Assembly (NCBI GenBank): GCA_003252135.1
Contig: QKDK01000272.1
Coordinates: 1 to 32,658, forward strand
Direction of reading: 5' to 3'
Source: Clostridia bacterium
GTDB taxonomy: Bacteria; Bacillota; Clostridia; Lachnospirales; Lachnospiraceae
Length of the DNA: 32,658 bases
Part shown: piece by piece, positions 9,931 through 17,500 of the stretch
Position numbering within the stretch: position 1 is the first letter of the stretch
How the letters are laid out: every line of letters begins with the position of its first letter
Notes under the pieces: generated by a model
Database searches by the model: none
The model's input: only the letters and a program-made list of their open reading frames with translations
What the model was told of the DNA's origin: nothing
Program-made: the position numbers and the translations under genes

Positions 9931-10893
9931 TTAGTCTGCTGCATATAAGAAACATGCAACCTTTCTGCCTTCAAAATCGACCATCTCTGGTTTTTTTCTG
10001 CGGCATTCTTCTGTAGCGTGTGCACATCGTCCGGCAAAAGCACATCCTGGCGGCGGGTTCAACGGGCTTGGAACCTCTCCCTCCAGTATGATTCTTGATT
10101 TTGCCCGGGACTGATTTGGATCTGGAATTGGTGCTGCAGAGATTAAAGCTCTTGTATATGGATGCAGCGGATTCTTATAAATATCATCCGAGCTGCCATA
10201 TTCAACTAGATTGCCCAGGTACATAACGCCGATCTTATGACTGATGTGATGAACCATGCCAAGATCGTGAGCTATAAATAAATAGCTGATACCTGTTTCC
10301 TTCTGGATTCTTTCCAGTAAATTGATGATCTGCGCCTGAATGGATACATCAAGCGCCGAGATCGGTTCATCGCAGACAATGAAATCCGGCTGCAGGGTAA
10401 GTGTTCTTGCAATTCCGATTCTCTGTCTCTGTCCGCCGGAAAACTCGTGCGGGTATCTTCTGATATGATCAGGTTTCAGTCCTACCGTTTCGATCAGATC
10501 CTGAACCTTTGCTTTTCTTTCTTCCGGTGTGCCTATTTTATGGATGATCATTGGTTCTTCAATAATATCACCGATTGTAAATCTCGGATTCAATGATGCA
10601 TAAGGATCCTGAAAGATCATCTGCATCTTTTTTCTATAAGGAAGCATCTGCTTTCTTGACAGGCCGGTGATATCCCTGCCGTTAAATATGATCTGTCCGC
10701 TTGTCGGTTCGTATATCTTTAATATCGTTCTTCCCATGGTGCTTTTTCCGCAGCCGGATTCACCAACGATGCCCAGTGTCTCTCCTTTGTTCAGTGTCAG
10801 ACTGACATTGTTCACCGCATGTACTTTTTTTCCGCCCTTGACAGGAAAGACCTTCGATAAATTATTCAACTCCAGTATGGGTTTTTCATTCAT
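9931..10893 (-). CDS. oppF: Oligopeptide ABC transporter ATP-binding protein
   Basis: GESGCGKSTMGRTIL, SGGQRQRIGIARTL, and C-terminal oligopeptide/dipeptide domain CAFAGRCAHATEECR. Confidence 0.93.
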   Translation of the reverse strand: MNEKPILELNNLSKVFPVKGGKKVHAVNNVSLTLNKGETLGIVGESGCGKSTMGRTILKIYEPTSGQIIFNGRDITGLSRKQMLPYRKKMQMIFQDPYASLNPRFTIGDIIEEPMIIHKIGTPEERKAKVQDLIETVGLKPDHIRRYPHEFSGGQRQRIGIARTLTLQPDFIVCDEPISALDVSIQAQIINLLERIQKETGISYLFIAHDLGMVHHISHKIGVMYLGNLVEYGSSDDIYKNPLHPYTRALISAAPIPDPNQSRAKSRIILEGEVPSPLNPPPGCAFAGRCAHATEECRRKKPEMVDFEGRKVACFLYAAD

Positions 10894-11923
10894 TGGCTTT
10901 CTCTCCTTCCAGTACCTCCTGGTAACGATCTCTGCAGTAGAGCCAGCAATTACATTTATGTGTCTTTGAAAACTCAGTTTTCAAAGGATTGTAATCCTGG
11001 CATATCGCCATAGCTTCAGAGCATCGTGCCGTAAAAGGACATCCTTTTTTTAGTTTCAAAAGATCGGGCGGGGTTCCCGGAATAGGCTTTAATGGTTCTT
11101 TTTTATCACCTTCACTGTTTGAGATACTATTGAGAAGTCCTCTGGTGTACGGATGTTTCGGTTCATAAAAAATCTCATCTGTTGTTCCTTCTTCCATAAT
11201 ATTGCCGCCGTACATGATACTGATTCTGTCACACATGGATGCAACAACACCAAGATCATGGGTGATCATTATGACGCCGGTCTCTGTTTTTTTCGTCAGA
11301 TTCTTGATCAGTTCCAGTATCTGCGCCTGTACGGTAACATCCAGTGCTGTTGTAGGTTCATCAGCAATGATCAGTTTCGGGTTACAGGCCAGTGCGATAG
11401 CTATGATGATACGCTGTCTCATACCGCCTGAAAATTCATAAGGATATTGTTTGAGCCTGCTTTCGGGGGAAGGAATACCCACCAGGTTCATCAGCTCAAC
11501 TGCTCTTTTCTCTGCCTCTTTTTTTGTAATTTTTTCGTGACAGAGAATTCCTTCGGTCATTTGTCTGCCTATGGTAATGATCGGGTTCAGAAAGGACATC
11601 GGATCCTGAAAAATCATTCCAATATCATTTCCCCTGATTGCCCGCATTCTTGTTTCATATGCTCTTTTTTTCTTTCTAGAGTCAAGTCCAGAGGGTGTGA
11701 TATCTTCCCCGTCAAAGAGGATGGTTCCTTCTACAACACTGCCATTTTCAGCAAGCAGTCCCATCAGGGAAAGCATACCAACGCTCTTTCCAGACCCGGA
11801 TTCTCCTACGATTCCCAGAATTTCGCCTTTTTCCAGCGTATAATCGATTCCGCGGATTGCTTTGACAATTCCCTGGCTTGTTTTAAATTCTGTTGTCAGT
11901 CCTTTTATCTCTAATAGACTCAT
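10886..11923 (-). CDS. oppD: Oligopeptide ABC transporter ATP-binding protein
   Basis: GESGSGKSVGMLSLMGLL, SGGMRQRIIIAIAL, C-terminal CPFTARCSEAMAICQ. Confidence 0.93.
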   Translation of the reverse strand: MSLLEIKGLTTEFKTSQGIVKAIRGIDYTLEKGEILGIVGESGSGKSVGMLSLMGLLAENGSVVEGTILFDGEDITPSGLDSRKKKRAYETRMRAIRGNDIGMIFQDPMSFLNPIITIGRQMTEGILCHEKITKKEAEKRAVELMNLVGIPSPESRLKQYPYEFSGGMRQRIIIAIALACNPKLIIADEPTTALDVTVQAQILELIKNLTKKTETGVIMITHDLGVVASMCDRISIMYGGNIMEEGTTDEIFYEPKHPYTRGLLNSISNSEGDKKEPLKPIPGTPPDLLKLKKGCPFTARCSEAMAICQDYNPLKTEFSKTHKCNCWLYCRDRYQEVLEGEKANE

Positions 11924-11934
11924 CGCATCATCTC

Positions 11935-12852
11935 CTAACGTTTTGCTTTTGGATCCAGTGCTGTTCCTAATCCCTCACCGACAAAGTTGAAGGCAAAGAT
12001 TGTTATACAGATAGCAAGCATAGGGTAAGCAGTCTGCATCGGGTAGATCTCGATCAATGCACGGGCATCCTGCGCCAGTGTTCCCCAGCTGGCAAGCGGT
12101 GCCGAAATACCTACACCAAGGAAACTTAACCAGGCTTCCGTAAAGATAGCCTGCGGTACCATCAGTGTTACGGTAACGATAATCTGTCCCACTGTATTAA
12201 CGAGCAGATGCTTGAATAGAATTCGTTTATCACTGGCACCGATGACAAAGGCTGCCATGGCAAATTCCTGTTCTTTCAGGCTCCTGACCTCCTGCCTTAC
12301 GATTCTTGCCATATCAATCCAGCTTGAAATTGAAATACCGATCATTACACTGGTAACGCTGGCACCAAAGATCAGCATGATCAAAACAATATAAAGCATT
12401 GCGGGTACAGAATAGATAATATCTACAATACGCATCATCAGCATGTCTGTCTTCCCGCCGATATATCCGGAAATACCGCCGTAAACAGTTCCGATAACAA
12501 GATTGATGATAGCTGCTACAAGCCCGACCATTAAGCTGATTCGTGCTCCATACAGAATTCTTACAAAGATATCCCGTCCGAATTTATCTGTTCCAAACCA
12601 GTGTGCAGCGCTTGGTGCCGCATTTTTTAAGGCTGTATTTTGTGTTTCATAGGAATAAGGACTGATCATTGGTCCAAATATTGCAAGCAGAATAACAATC
12701 AGTAAGATGACAGCTCCTGCCAGTGCTCTTTTATTATGTCTGAAATTCTTCATTGCTGCCTGCAGGAAGGTCTGGCTCTCAACAGCGATGAACTCATCAT
12801 TTTTTTCTTCTGCTTCCAGCTTGCGAAACAGTATCGCTTCTCTGTCGTCCAT
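11935..12852 (-). CDS. oppC: Oligopeptide ABC transporter permease
   Basis: HWFGTDKFGRDIFVRILYGARISL and EAWLSFLGVGISAPLASWGTL motifs. Confidence 0.94.
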   Translation of the reverse strand: MDDREAILFRKLEAEEKNDEFIAVESQTFLQAAMKNFRHNKRALAGAVILLIVILLAIFGPMISPYSYETQNTALKNAAPSAAHWFGTDKFGRDIFVRILYGARISLMVGLVAAIINLVIGTVYGGISGYIGGKTDMLMMRIVDIIYSVPAMLYIVLIMLIFGASVTSVMIGISISSWIDMARIVRQEVRSLKEQEFAMAAFVIGASDKRILFKHLLVNTVGQIIVTVTLMVPQAIFTEAWLSFLGVGISAPLASWGTLAQDARALIEIYPMQTAYPMLAICITIFAFNFVGEGLGTALDPKAKR

Positions 12853-12864
12853 AACATTCCTCCT

Positions 12865-13782
12865 CTACAGTGTATTTTTAATCCGGGGATCTACAAAGGA
12901 ACAGATCAGGTCAGAAATCATATTACATATTATGATAATTGCGCCAATGAAAATGGTGATTCCCATAACCAGTGTGTAGTCGTGGTTACTTATGGCGTTA
13001 ACAAATTCTTTTCCGATTCCGGGAATTGTATACAGGTTTTCGATAACAACACTGCCGGTAAGAAGAAATGCAACCATCGGTCCCATATAGGTAATGACTG
13101 GAAGAAGTGCATTTTTCAGAATATGGCGAAAAGTAATGGCACTGCTGCTTAGCCCTTTTGCTTTTGCCATTGTTACATAATCCTGACGCATGACATCTTC
13201 ATAGCTAGTCTGGGTAAGTCTGGCCACAGCTGATATCGGATAGAGTCCCTGTGCAATTGCAGGCAGCACGTAATTCATCGGAGTGTCAAGACCAAGGACC
13301 GGAAACCAGCGAAGCTGTACACCAAAGATAATGAGCAGCAGCAGCGCCACGATAAAGTTTGGCACGCTTACACCAAGTGTCAGACCAGAAAGCCAGAGTC
13401 CTCTTATAAAATTACTTTTTGTCTTTGCCATGGCAATACCGGCACTGACGCCTACAACGAGGGTCAATATAAAAGTAACAATACCGAGACGAAGTGTTGG
13501 CTGGATTCTTGAAAGTATTATATCTGTAACCTCAGTACCGACTTTTTTGTAGGAAGTTCCGAAATCTCCATGCAGCAGGTTCTTGCAGTATATAAAGAAC
13601 TGTTCGATTACAGGTTTATTCAGCCCGTATTTTTCTTCCATCTTTTCGAGTACTTCACCAGAAACATTTTTCGATTGCAGTGGACTACCCGGCATCAATT
13701 TGGTCATTGCAAATGTTATTGCTACTAGAACAAAAAGCGTTAAAACTCCGATACCGATTCGTTTTATCAGATATTTAACCAA
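12865..13782 (-). CDS. oppB: Oligopeptide ABC transporter permease (probable TTG start)
   Basis: VKYLIKRIGIGVLTLFVLVAITFAMTKLMPGSP...VIENLYTIPGIGKEFV. The track start (TTG at 13824) lies inside a hairpin; TTG at 13782 or GTG at 13791 follow an AGGAAAGAAGG Shine-Dalgarno. Confidence 0.92.
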   Translation of the reverse strand: MVKYLIKRIGIGVLTLFVLVAITFAMTKLMPGSPLQSKNVSGEVLEKMEEKYGLNKPVIEQFFIYCKNLLHGDFGTSYKKVGTEVTDIILSRIQPTLRLGIVTFILTLVVGVSAGIAMAKTKSNFIRGLWLSGLTLGVSVPNFIVALLLLIIFGVQLRWFPVLGLDTPMNYVLPAIAQGLYPISAVARLTQTSYEDVMRQDYVTMAKAKGLSSSAITFRHILKNALLPVITYMGPMVAFLLTGSVVIENLYTIPGIGKEFVNAISNHDYTLVMGITIFIGAIIIICNMISDLICSFVDPRIKNTL

Positions 13783-13818
13783 AGCCCGCACCTTCTTTCC
13801 TGTTATTTCAAAATAAAA

Positions 13819-13848
13819 TGACAACGAGGTCTAATGACTCCGTTGTCA
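13819..13848 (-). promoter_or_regulatory. Terminator-like hairpin in the oppB 5' leader, near the RBS
   Basis: Minus-strand RNA TGACAACGGAGTC-ATTA-GACCTCGTTGTCA followed by TTTTATTTTG; 13-bp stem with one G-U pair and one A-C mismatch. Confidence 0.55.
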
Positions 13849-13876
13849 GTAAAAGCAGTATTTTCATTTTTAAAAT

Positions 13877-13888
13877 TGTAACGTTACA
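13877..13888. promoter_or_regulatory. Perfect 12-bp palindrome TGTAACGTTACA (operator candidate)
   Basis: Self-complementary 12-mer in the opp/2-hydroxyacid dehydrogenase divergent region. Confidence 0.35.
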
Positions 13889-14000
13889 TATAAATCATGG
13901 TGCAATTTACGAACACAAATAAATATACATGGTTCTTATGTTTGTTACTTACATCCATAAATCAATCAGCGAATACATCACAAACCTTTATAAAACTTTA

Positions 14001-14033
14001 AAAAAAAGAGCGCCTAAACATGAGTTTAAGCGC
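14001..14033 (-). terminator. Promoter-proximal intrinsic terminator/attenuator in the opp leader
   Basis: Minus-strand GCGCTTAAAC-TCAT-GTTTAGGCGC-TCTTTTTTT: 10-bp stem with one G-U pair followed by a U-tract. Confidence 0.65.
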
Positions 14034-14055
14034 CGTTGCATCTTTCATGTGACTA

Positions 14056-14084
14056 TTATTAGCACATAATTTTTCTTCTGTCAA
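14056..14084 (-). promoter_or_regulatory. Sigma70-type promoter for the opp leader
   Basis: Minus strand TTGACA - 17 nt - TAATAA. Confidence 0.6.
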
Positions 14085-14163
14085 TAAATTTTTATAATTT
14101 TTTATCAAAATATTTCTCATTTCCGAAATTCTCTCCGTATACTTACGTGCTTGTGAGAAATCA

Positions 14164-14192
14164 CTTGACATAATTTATATCTGTAAATAGAA
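14164..14192 (+). promoter_or_regulatory. Sigma70-type promoter for the 2-hydroxyacid dehydrogenase
   Basis: TTGACA - 17 nt - TAGAAT, about 100 nt upstream of the start codon. Confidence 0.65.
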
Positions 14193-14291
14193 TATAGGCT
14201 AGCGAAAAGTCACACCCCTTTATATTTATTGAAAGTAACAACTGTTTCTTTACCAACCATTAACTTAATCAATAATGAAAAGGAGATTACT

Positions 14292-15302
14292 ATGAAAGTA
14301 GTCGTTATTCAGGAATCGTCCCTGCAGATCGATAATATAGCTGCAGAGATCACAGAACATTGGAAAGCACTTGCACATATACCGGAAGTTACAGAGCTTG
14401 TTATCAAAACTCCGGATCATTACCCTTTTGGAGATGAACTGCATGAAATAATTGGTGATGCAGATATTGTCTTCGGCGTCTGGATTTCATCTTACTGTAT
14501 CAATGCAGATTTTTTAAGCAAGCATCCAAATCTTAAATACATCGCAACACTGGGACACGGCTGGGAAGAATTCGATGTGCCCATGACAAGAGAAAAAGGT
14601 ATCACGATCACAAATACCATCTATGGTTCACAGACGATCGCAGAATATGCTTGGTCACTTCTTATGGAAGTCTGTCATCACACACACATCCATTCAGAAT
14701 ATCTAAAGAATGTTGACTGGACAAAACCAAACGGAGGTGACGCCGCATTTACAAGACTGCTTACACCTCAGATCGAACTTTATGGACAGACAATTGGTAT
14801 TGTAGGTCTTGGCTCTATAGGCTTTGCTCTTGCCAAGATGGCACAGGGCTTTGGTATGAAGGTTCTTTCCTTTAGCCGTAATAAAAAGACCGGTGCTGAA
14901 TATGATTTCATTGAACAGGTATCTTTTGACGAACTGCTTAAAAGAAGTGATGTGATATCTTTGCACGCCCCATTTTCTGCAAGCAGTGCTGATATGATCA
15001 ACAAAGAAACAATCGCAAAGATGAAGGATGGTGTTATTCTGATCAATACTGCCAGAGGTGGTCTTATCGTAGAAGAAGATCTGTATGATGCTTTGAAAAG
15101 CGGCAAAATATACGGCGCAGGACTTGATGTTGTTCGCGATGAGCCTCCAAAGGCTGATATTCCATTGTTTCATTGTGAAAATGCCATTATTACCGGTCAT
15201 ATTGCCTGGCTTACAAGAGCATCCAGACTTCGTGCAACCGATATGGCTATCGAAAACTTTAGGGCATATCTGGCCGGAACACCTGTTTCTGTAATAAATT
15301 AA
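14292..15302 (+). CDS. D-isomer-specific 2-hydroxyacid dehydrogenase (NAD-binding)
   Basis: VGLGSIGFALAKMAQGFGMKVLSFSR, INTARGGLIVEEDLYDAL, AGLDVVRDEPP. Start moved from 14229 to ATG 14292, which has an AAAAGGAG RBS. Confidence 0.9.
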   Translation: MKVVVIQESSLQIDNIAAEITEHWKALAHIPEVTELVIKTPDHYPFGDELHEIIGDADIVFGVWISSYCINADFLSKHPNLKYIATLGHGWEEFDVPMTREKGITITNTIYGSQTIAEYAWSLLMEVCHHTHIHSEYLKNVDWTKPNGGDAAFTRLLTPQIELYGQTIGIVGLGSIGFALAKMAQGFGMKVLSFSRNKKTGAEYDFIEQVSFDELLKRSDVISLHAPFSASSADMINKETIAKMKDGVILINTARGGLIVEEDLYDALKSGKIYGAGLDVVRDEPPKADIPLFHCENAIITGHIAWLTRASRLRATDMAIENFRAYLAGTPVSVIN

Positions 15303-15323
15303 CAATGTAGCTGTAGTTTGAAC

Positions 15324-15364
15324 AAAAGGCAAAGGGATTTTACATCTTCCTTTGCCTTTTCTTT
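15324..15364 (+). terminator. Intrinsic terminator after the 2-hydroxyacid dehydrogenase
   Basis: aaaaggcaaagg-gattttacatctt-cctttgccttttcttt. Confidence 0.8.
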
Positions 15365-15428
15365 GTAATAATTACAATCCAAATGTAAAATCTCTAAATA
15401 TAGCAAAGGCGTTTTAGATTTTGTACTA

Positions 15429-15457
15429 TTGACTGTCTTTTAGATTTCGTATAAAAT
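15429..15457 (+). promoter_or_regulatory. Sigma70-type promoter for the HisC-like aminotransferase, with a long leader
   Basis: TTGACT - 17 nt - TAAAAT; start codon about 270 nt downstream. Confidence 0.5.
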
Positions 15458-15737
15458 TCCTCCATGATGAACAAATATCATTAAATTGCTCCATTTACGA
15501 GAATTTTGTGTGTTTGATCAGGTACTTTGAACTTTCATATAATCGAATTGCTTCGATTTCACTTCCTATCATCTATTCTTCTTCGGCAAGTACAATGTGG
15601 TGCTTCCTAACAGAAGTATGCTAGGCCGCAGGTATTTGTTTTCCTTACCATGTCCCTGCCCGAAAGTTAAAAGATATGAAGAGGCATCTTTCATAAAATA
15701 CTAAAGAACAGACCTATAAGCGAGAGGAGAACTATAT

Positions 15738-16817
15738 ATGAACGTAAATCTATTATTGAATGAAGCAATTAGGAAGAAACCTGCCAGCAACCGTGCCAGC
15801 AGAAAAAGAAGCAGTTCCACTCCTGATGATATTATCCGTATGAATTATAATGAGAATCAGTATGGTATGTCTCCAAAGGCATATCAGGCATTTGTTGAAG
15901 CAACTGCAAAATCCAGTTATTATCCTGACTTCTTTGCAATTGACTTAAAGACAGCACTGGCAAAGGAATTTAATCTGGAATGGGCTAATATAATCACTGT
16001 TGCAGGTTCGAGCGCTCTGATCGATATGGTAGGAGCGATCTTCATCAACCCAGGTGACGAGGTCCTCTTTTGTGAACCGACCTTCGATGCATTTCGTGAT
16101 ATGGCAAATGACTACGGTGCAACCTGTGTGACCGCTCCGCTGGATGAAAATATGTGCTTTGATCTTGATGCCCTGTACAGCAAGATTACTGATAAAACTA
16201 AAATCATTGTTATCTGCAACCCGAACAATCCGACAGGCGGACATATTGCTTCTGATAAAGTAGAAGCTTTTATTCGCAAGGTTCCTGAATCTATTCTTGT
16301 TGTTGTAGATGAGGCTTATATCGAATATGTTGATCGTGAAGAAAACAGCAGTATGGTTCGGATGATCCAGTCTGGTTACGATAAGCCTATGATCGTTCTC
16401 CGTACCTTCTCGAAGATCCACGGAATGGCAGGTCTGCGTGTTGGTTACGGTATTGCCAGTGCTGAAATTGCCGACGAGTTCGGCAAGTCCTCACATGCAT
16501 GGAATGTCAGCAATGTTGGGCAGGCTACTGCAGTTGCCGCTTTAAATGATAAAGAATATGTAAAAGATGTACGCGCAAAAAATAAAGAATGCAGAGAATA
16601 TATCACTGCTGAGCTTTCAAAGCTTGGATGCAAGGTCTATCCTTCCCAGACCAACTTTATCTTCTTCGACTCAAAACTCGCTCCTGCGGATATGACTGCA
16701 AAATTAAAGGAAAAGAAAATTCTAATCGGTACCTTTGCATCCAGTCGTGTAAGTATTGGCACGATGGATCAGAGTAAAAAATTCATCGCTGCAGTTGCTG
16801 AGATTTTAAGTGAATAA
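15738..16817 (+). CDS. HisC-family PLP-dependent aminotransferase (histidinol-phosphate or aromatic type)
   Basis: MNYNENQYGMSPKA, ICNPNNPTGGHI, VVDEAYIEYV, RTFSKIHGMAGLRVGYG (PLP lysine). Confidence 0.9.
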   Translation: MNVNLLLNEAIRKKPASNRASRKRSSSTPDDIIRMNYNENQYGMSPKAYQAFVEATAKSSYYPDFFAIDLKTALAKEFNLEWANIITVAGSSALIDMVGAIFINPGDEVLFCEPTFDAFRDMANDYGATCVTAPLDENMCFDLDALYSKITDKTKIIVICNPNNPTGGHIASDKVEAFIRKVPESILVVVDEAYIEYVDREENSSMVRMIQSGYDKPMIVLRTFSKIHGMAGLRVGYGIASAEIADEFGKSSHAWNVSNVGQATAVAALNDKEYVKDVRAKNKECREYITAELSKLGCKVYPSQTNFIFFDSKLAPADMTAKLKEKKILIGTFASSRVSIGTMDQSKKFIAAVAEILSE

Positions 16818-16960
16818 TCAGTTTTCCTTTTTGAACGTTCAGGACATGCACTGTACTCAGGTATAATGTTTTGAACTGGTCATCGCTATATTAATAAGGA
16901 AGCATTTTTATTGCATTTCTTCCTATTAATATAAAGTATTATACATAAGACTCCCAAGTC

Positions 16961-16990
16961 AAAAAAGAAGAGGTGCAGACCTCTTCTTTT
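16961..16990. terminator. Bidirectional intrinsic terminator
   Basis: aaaaaagaagaggt-gcag-acctcttctttt between convergent genes. Confidence 0.75.
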
Positions 16991-17030
16991 CCTTTGTATT
17001 CCTTTGTATTCCTTTGCATCTCTTTGTATA
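16991..17030. repeat. 10-nt tandem repeat, about 4 copies
   Basis: cctttgtatt cctttgtatt cctttgcatc tctttgtata. Confidence 0.85.
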
Positions 17031-17048
17031 TCCATTAATCAACTGCTG

Positions 17049-17480
17049 TTATGCCTGAAAGCTGTATACTTCTTCTGCTTTATACAGGATAAAACCTGCC
17101 TTTTGTAAGTTGTCTGCAACAGGCTGTGTATCACTTACTTTTAATATTACAGAGGAGTTTACTCCAGTTGACAGAACATACATATATTCAATGTTGCTGC
17201 CGGCCTCAGATACCACCTTTAGAATCTGCTGCAGCTGGCCGCTTTTATTGGGAACTCTTACGGCGATTACATCTGTAAATTTTGCAGAAATGCCTGCTTC
17301 CTTAAGAACCTCGCGTCCTCTTTCGGGGTCTGAAACAATGACACGTAAAATTCCGTATTCAGAAGTATCAGCAAGACTCAGGGTTACTATATTAATATCA
17401 TGTTTTGCGAGAACATCTGTAACTTCTAAAAGCCTGCCTTCGCGGTTTTCTATAAAGACTGATAATTGCTTTATTAACAT
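17049..17480 (-). CDS. ACT domain protein (tandem ACT, amino-acid-binding type)
   Basis: MLIKQLSVFIENREGRLLEVTDVLAKHDINIVTLSLADTSEYGILRVIV...VRVPNKSGQLQQILKVVSEAGSNIEYMY. Start at ATG 17480 after AAAGGAGGAAG rather than 17504. Confidence 0.88.
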   Translation of the reverse strand: MLIKQLSVFIENREGRLLEVTDVLAKHDINIVTLSLADTSEYGILRVIVSDPERGREVLKEAGISAKFTDVIAVRVPNKSGQLQQILKVVSEAGSNIEYMYVLSTGVNSSVILKVSDTQPVADNLQKAGFILYKAEEVYSFQA

Positions 17481-17500
17481 CTGACTTCCTCCTTTACTTT

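Noticed and set aside
11447-11914. 155-aa plus-strand ORF antisense to oppD
   Set aside because: Shadow ORF with no recognisable domain.
14703-15332. 209-aa minus-strand ORF antisense to the 2-hydroxyacid dehydrogenase
   Set aside because: Lies opposite a well-supported conserved gene, has no family signature and no RBS noted; a shadow ORF.
15945-16421. 158-aa minus-strand ORF antisense to the HisC-like aminotransferase
   Set aside because: Shadow ORF over a conserved coding region.
16991-17030. Short repeats considered as a CRISPR-like array
   Set aside because: Contiguous tandem units without spacers and no cas genes in the window.
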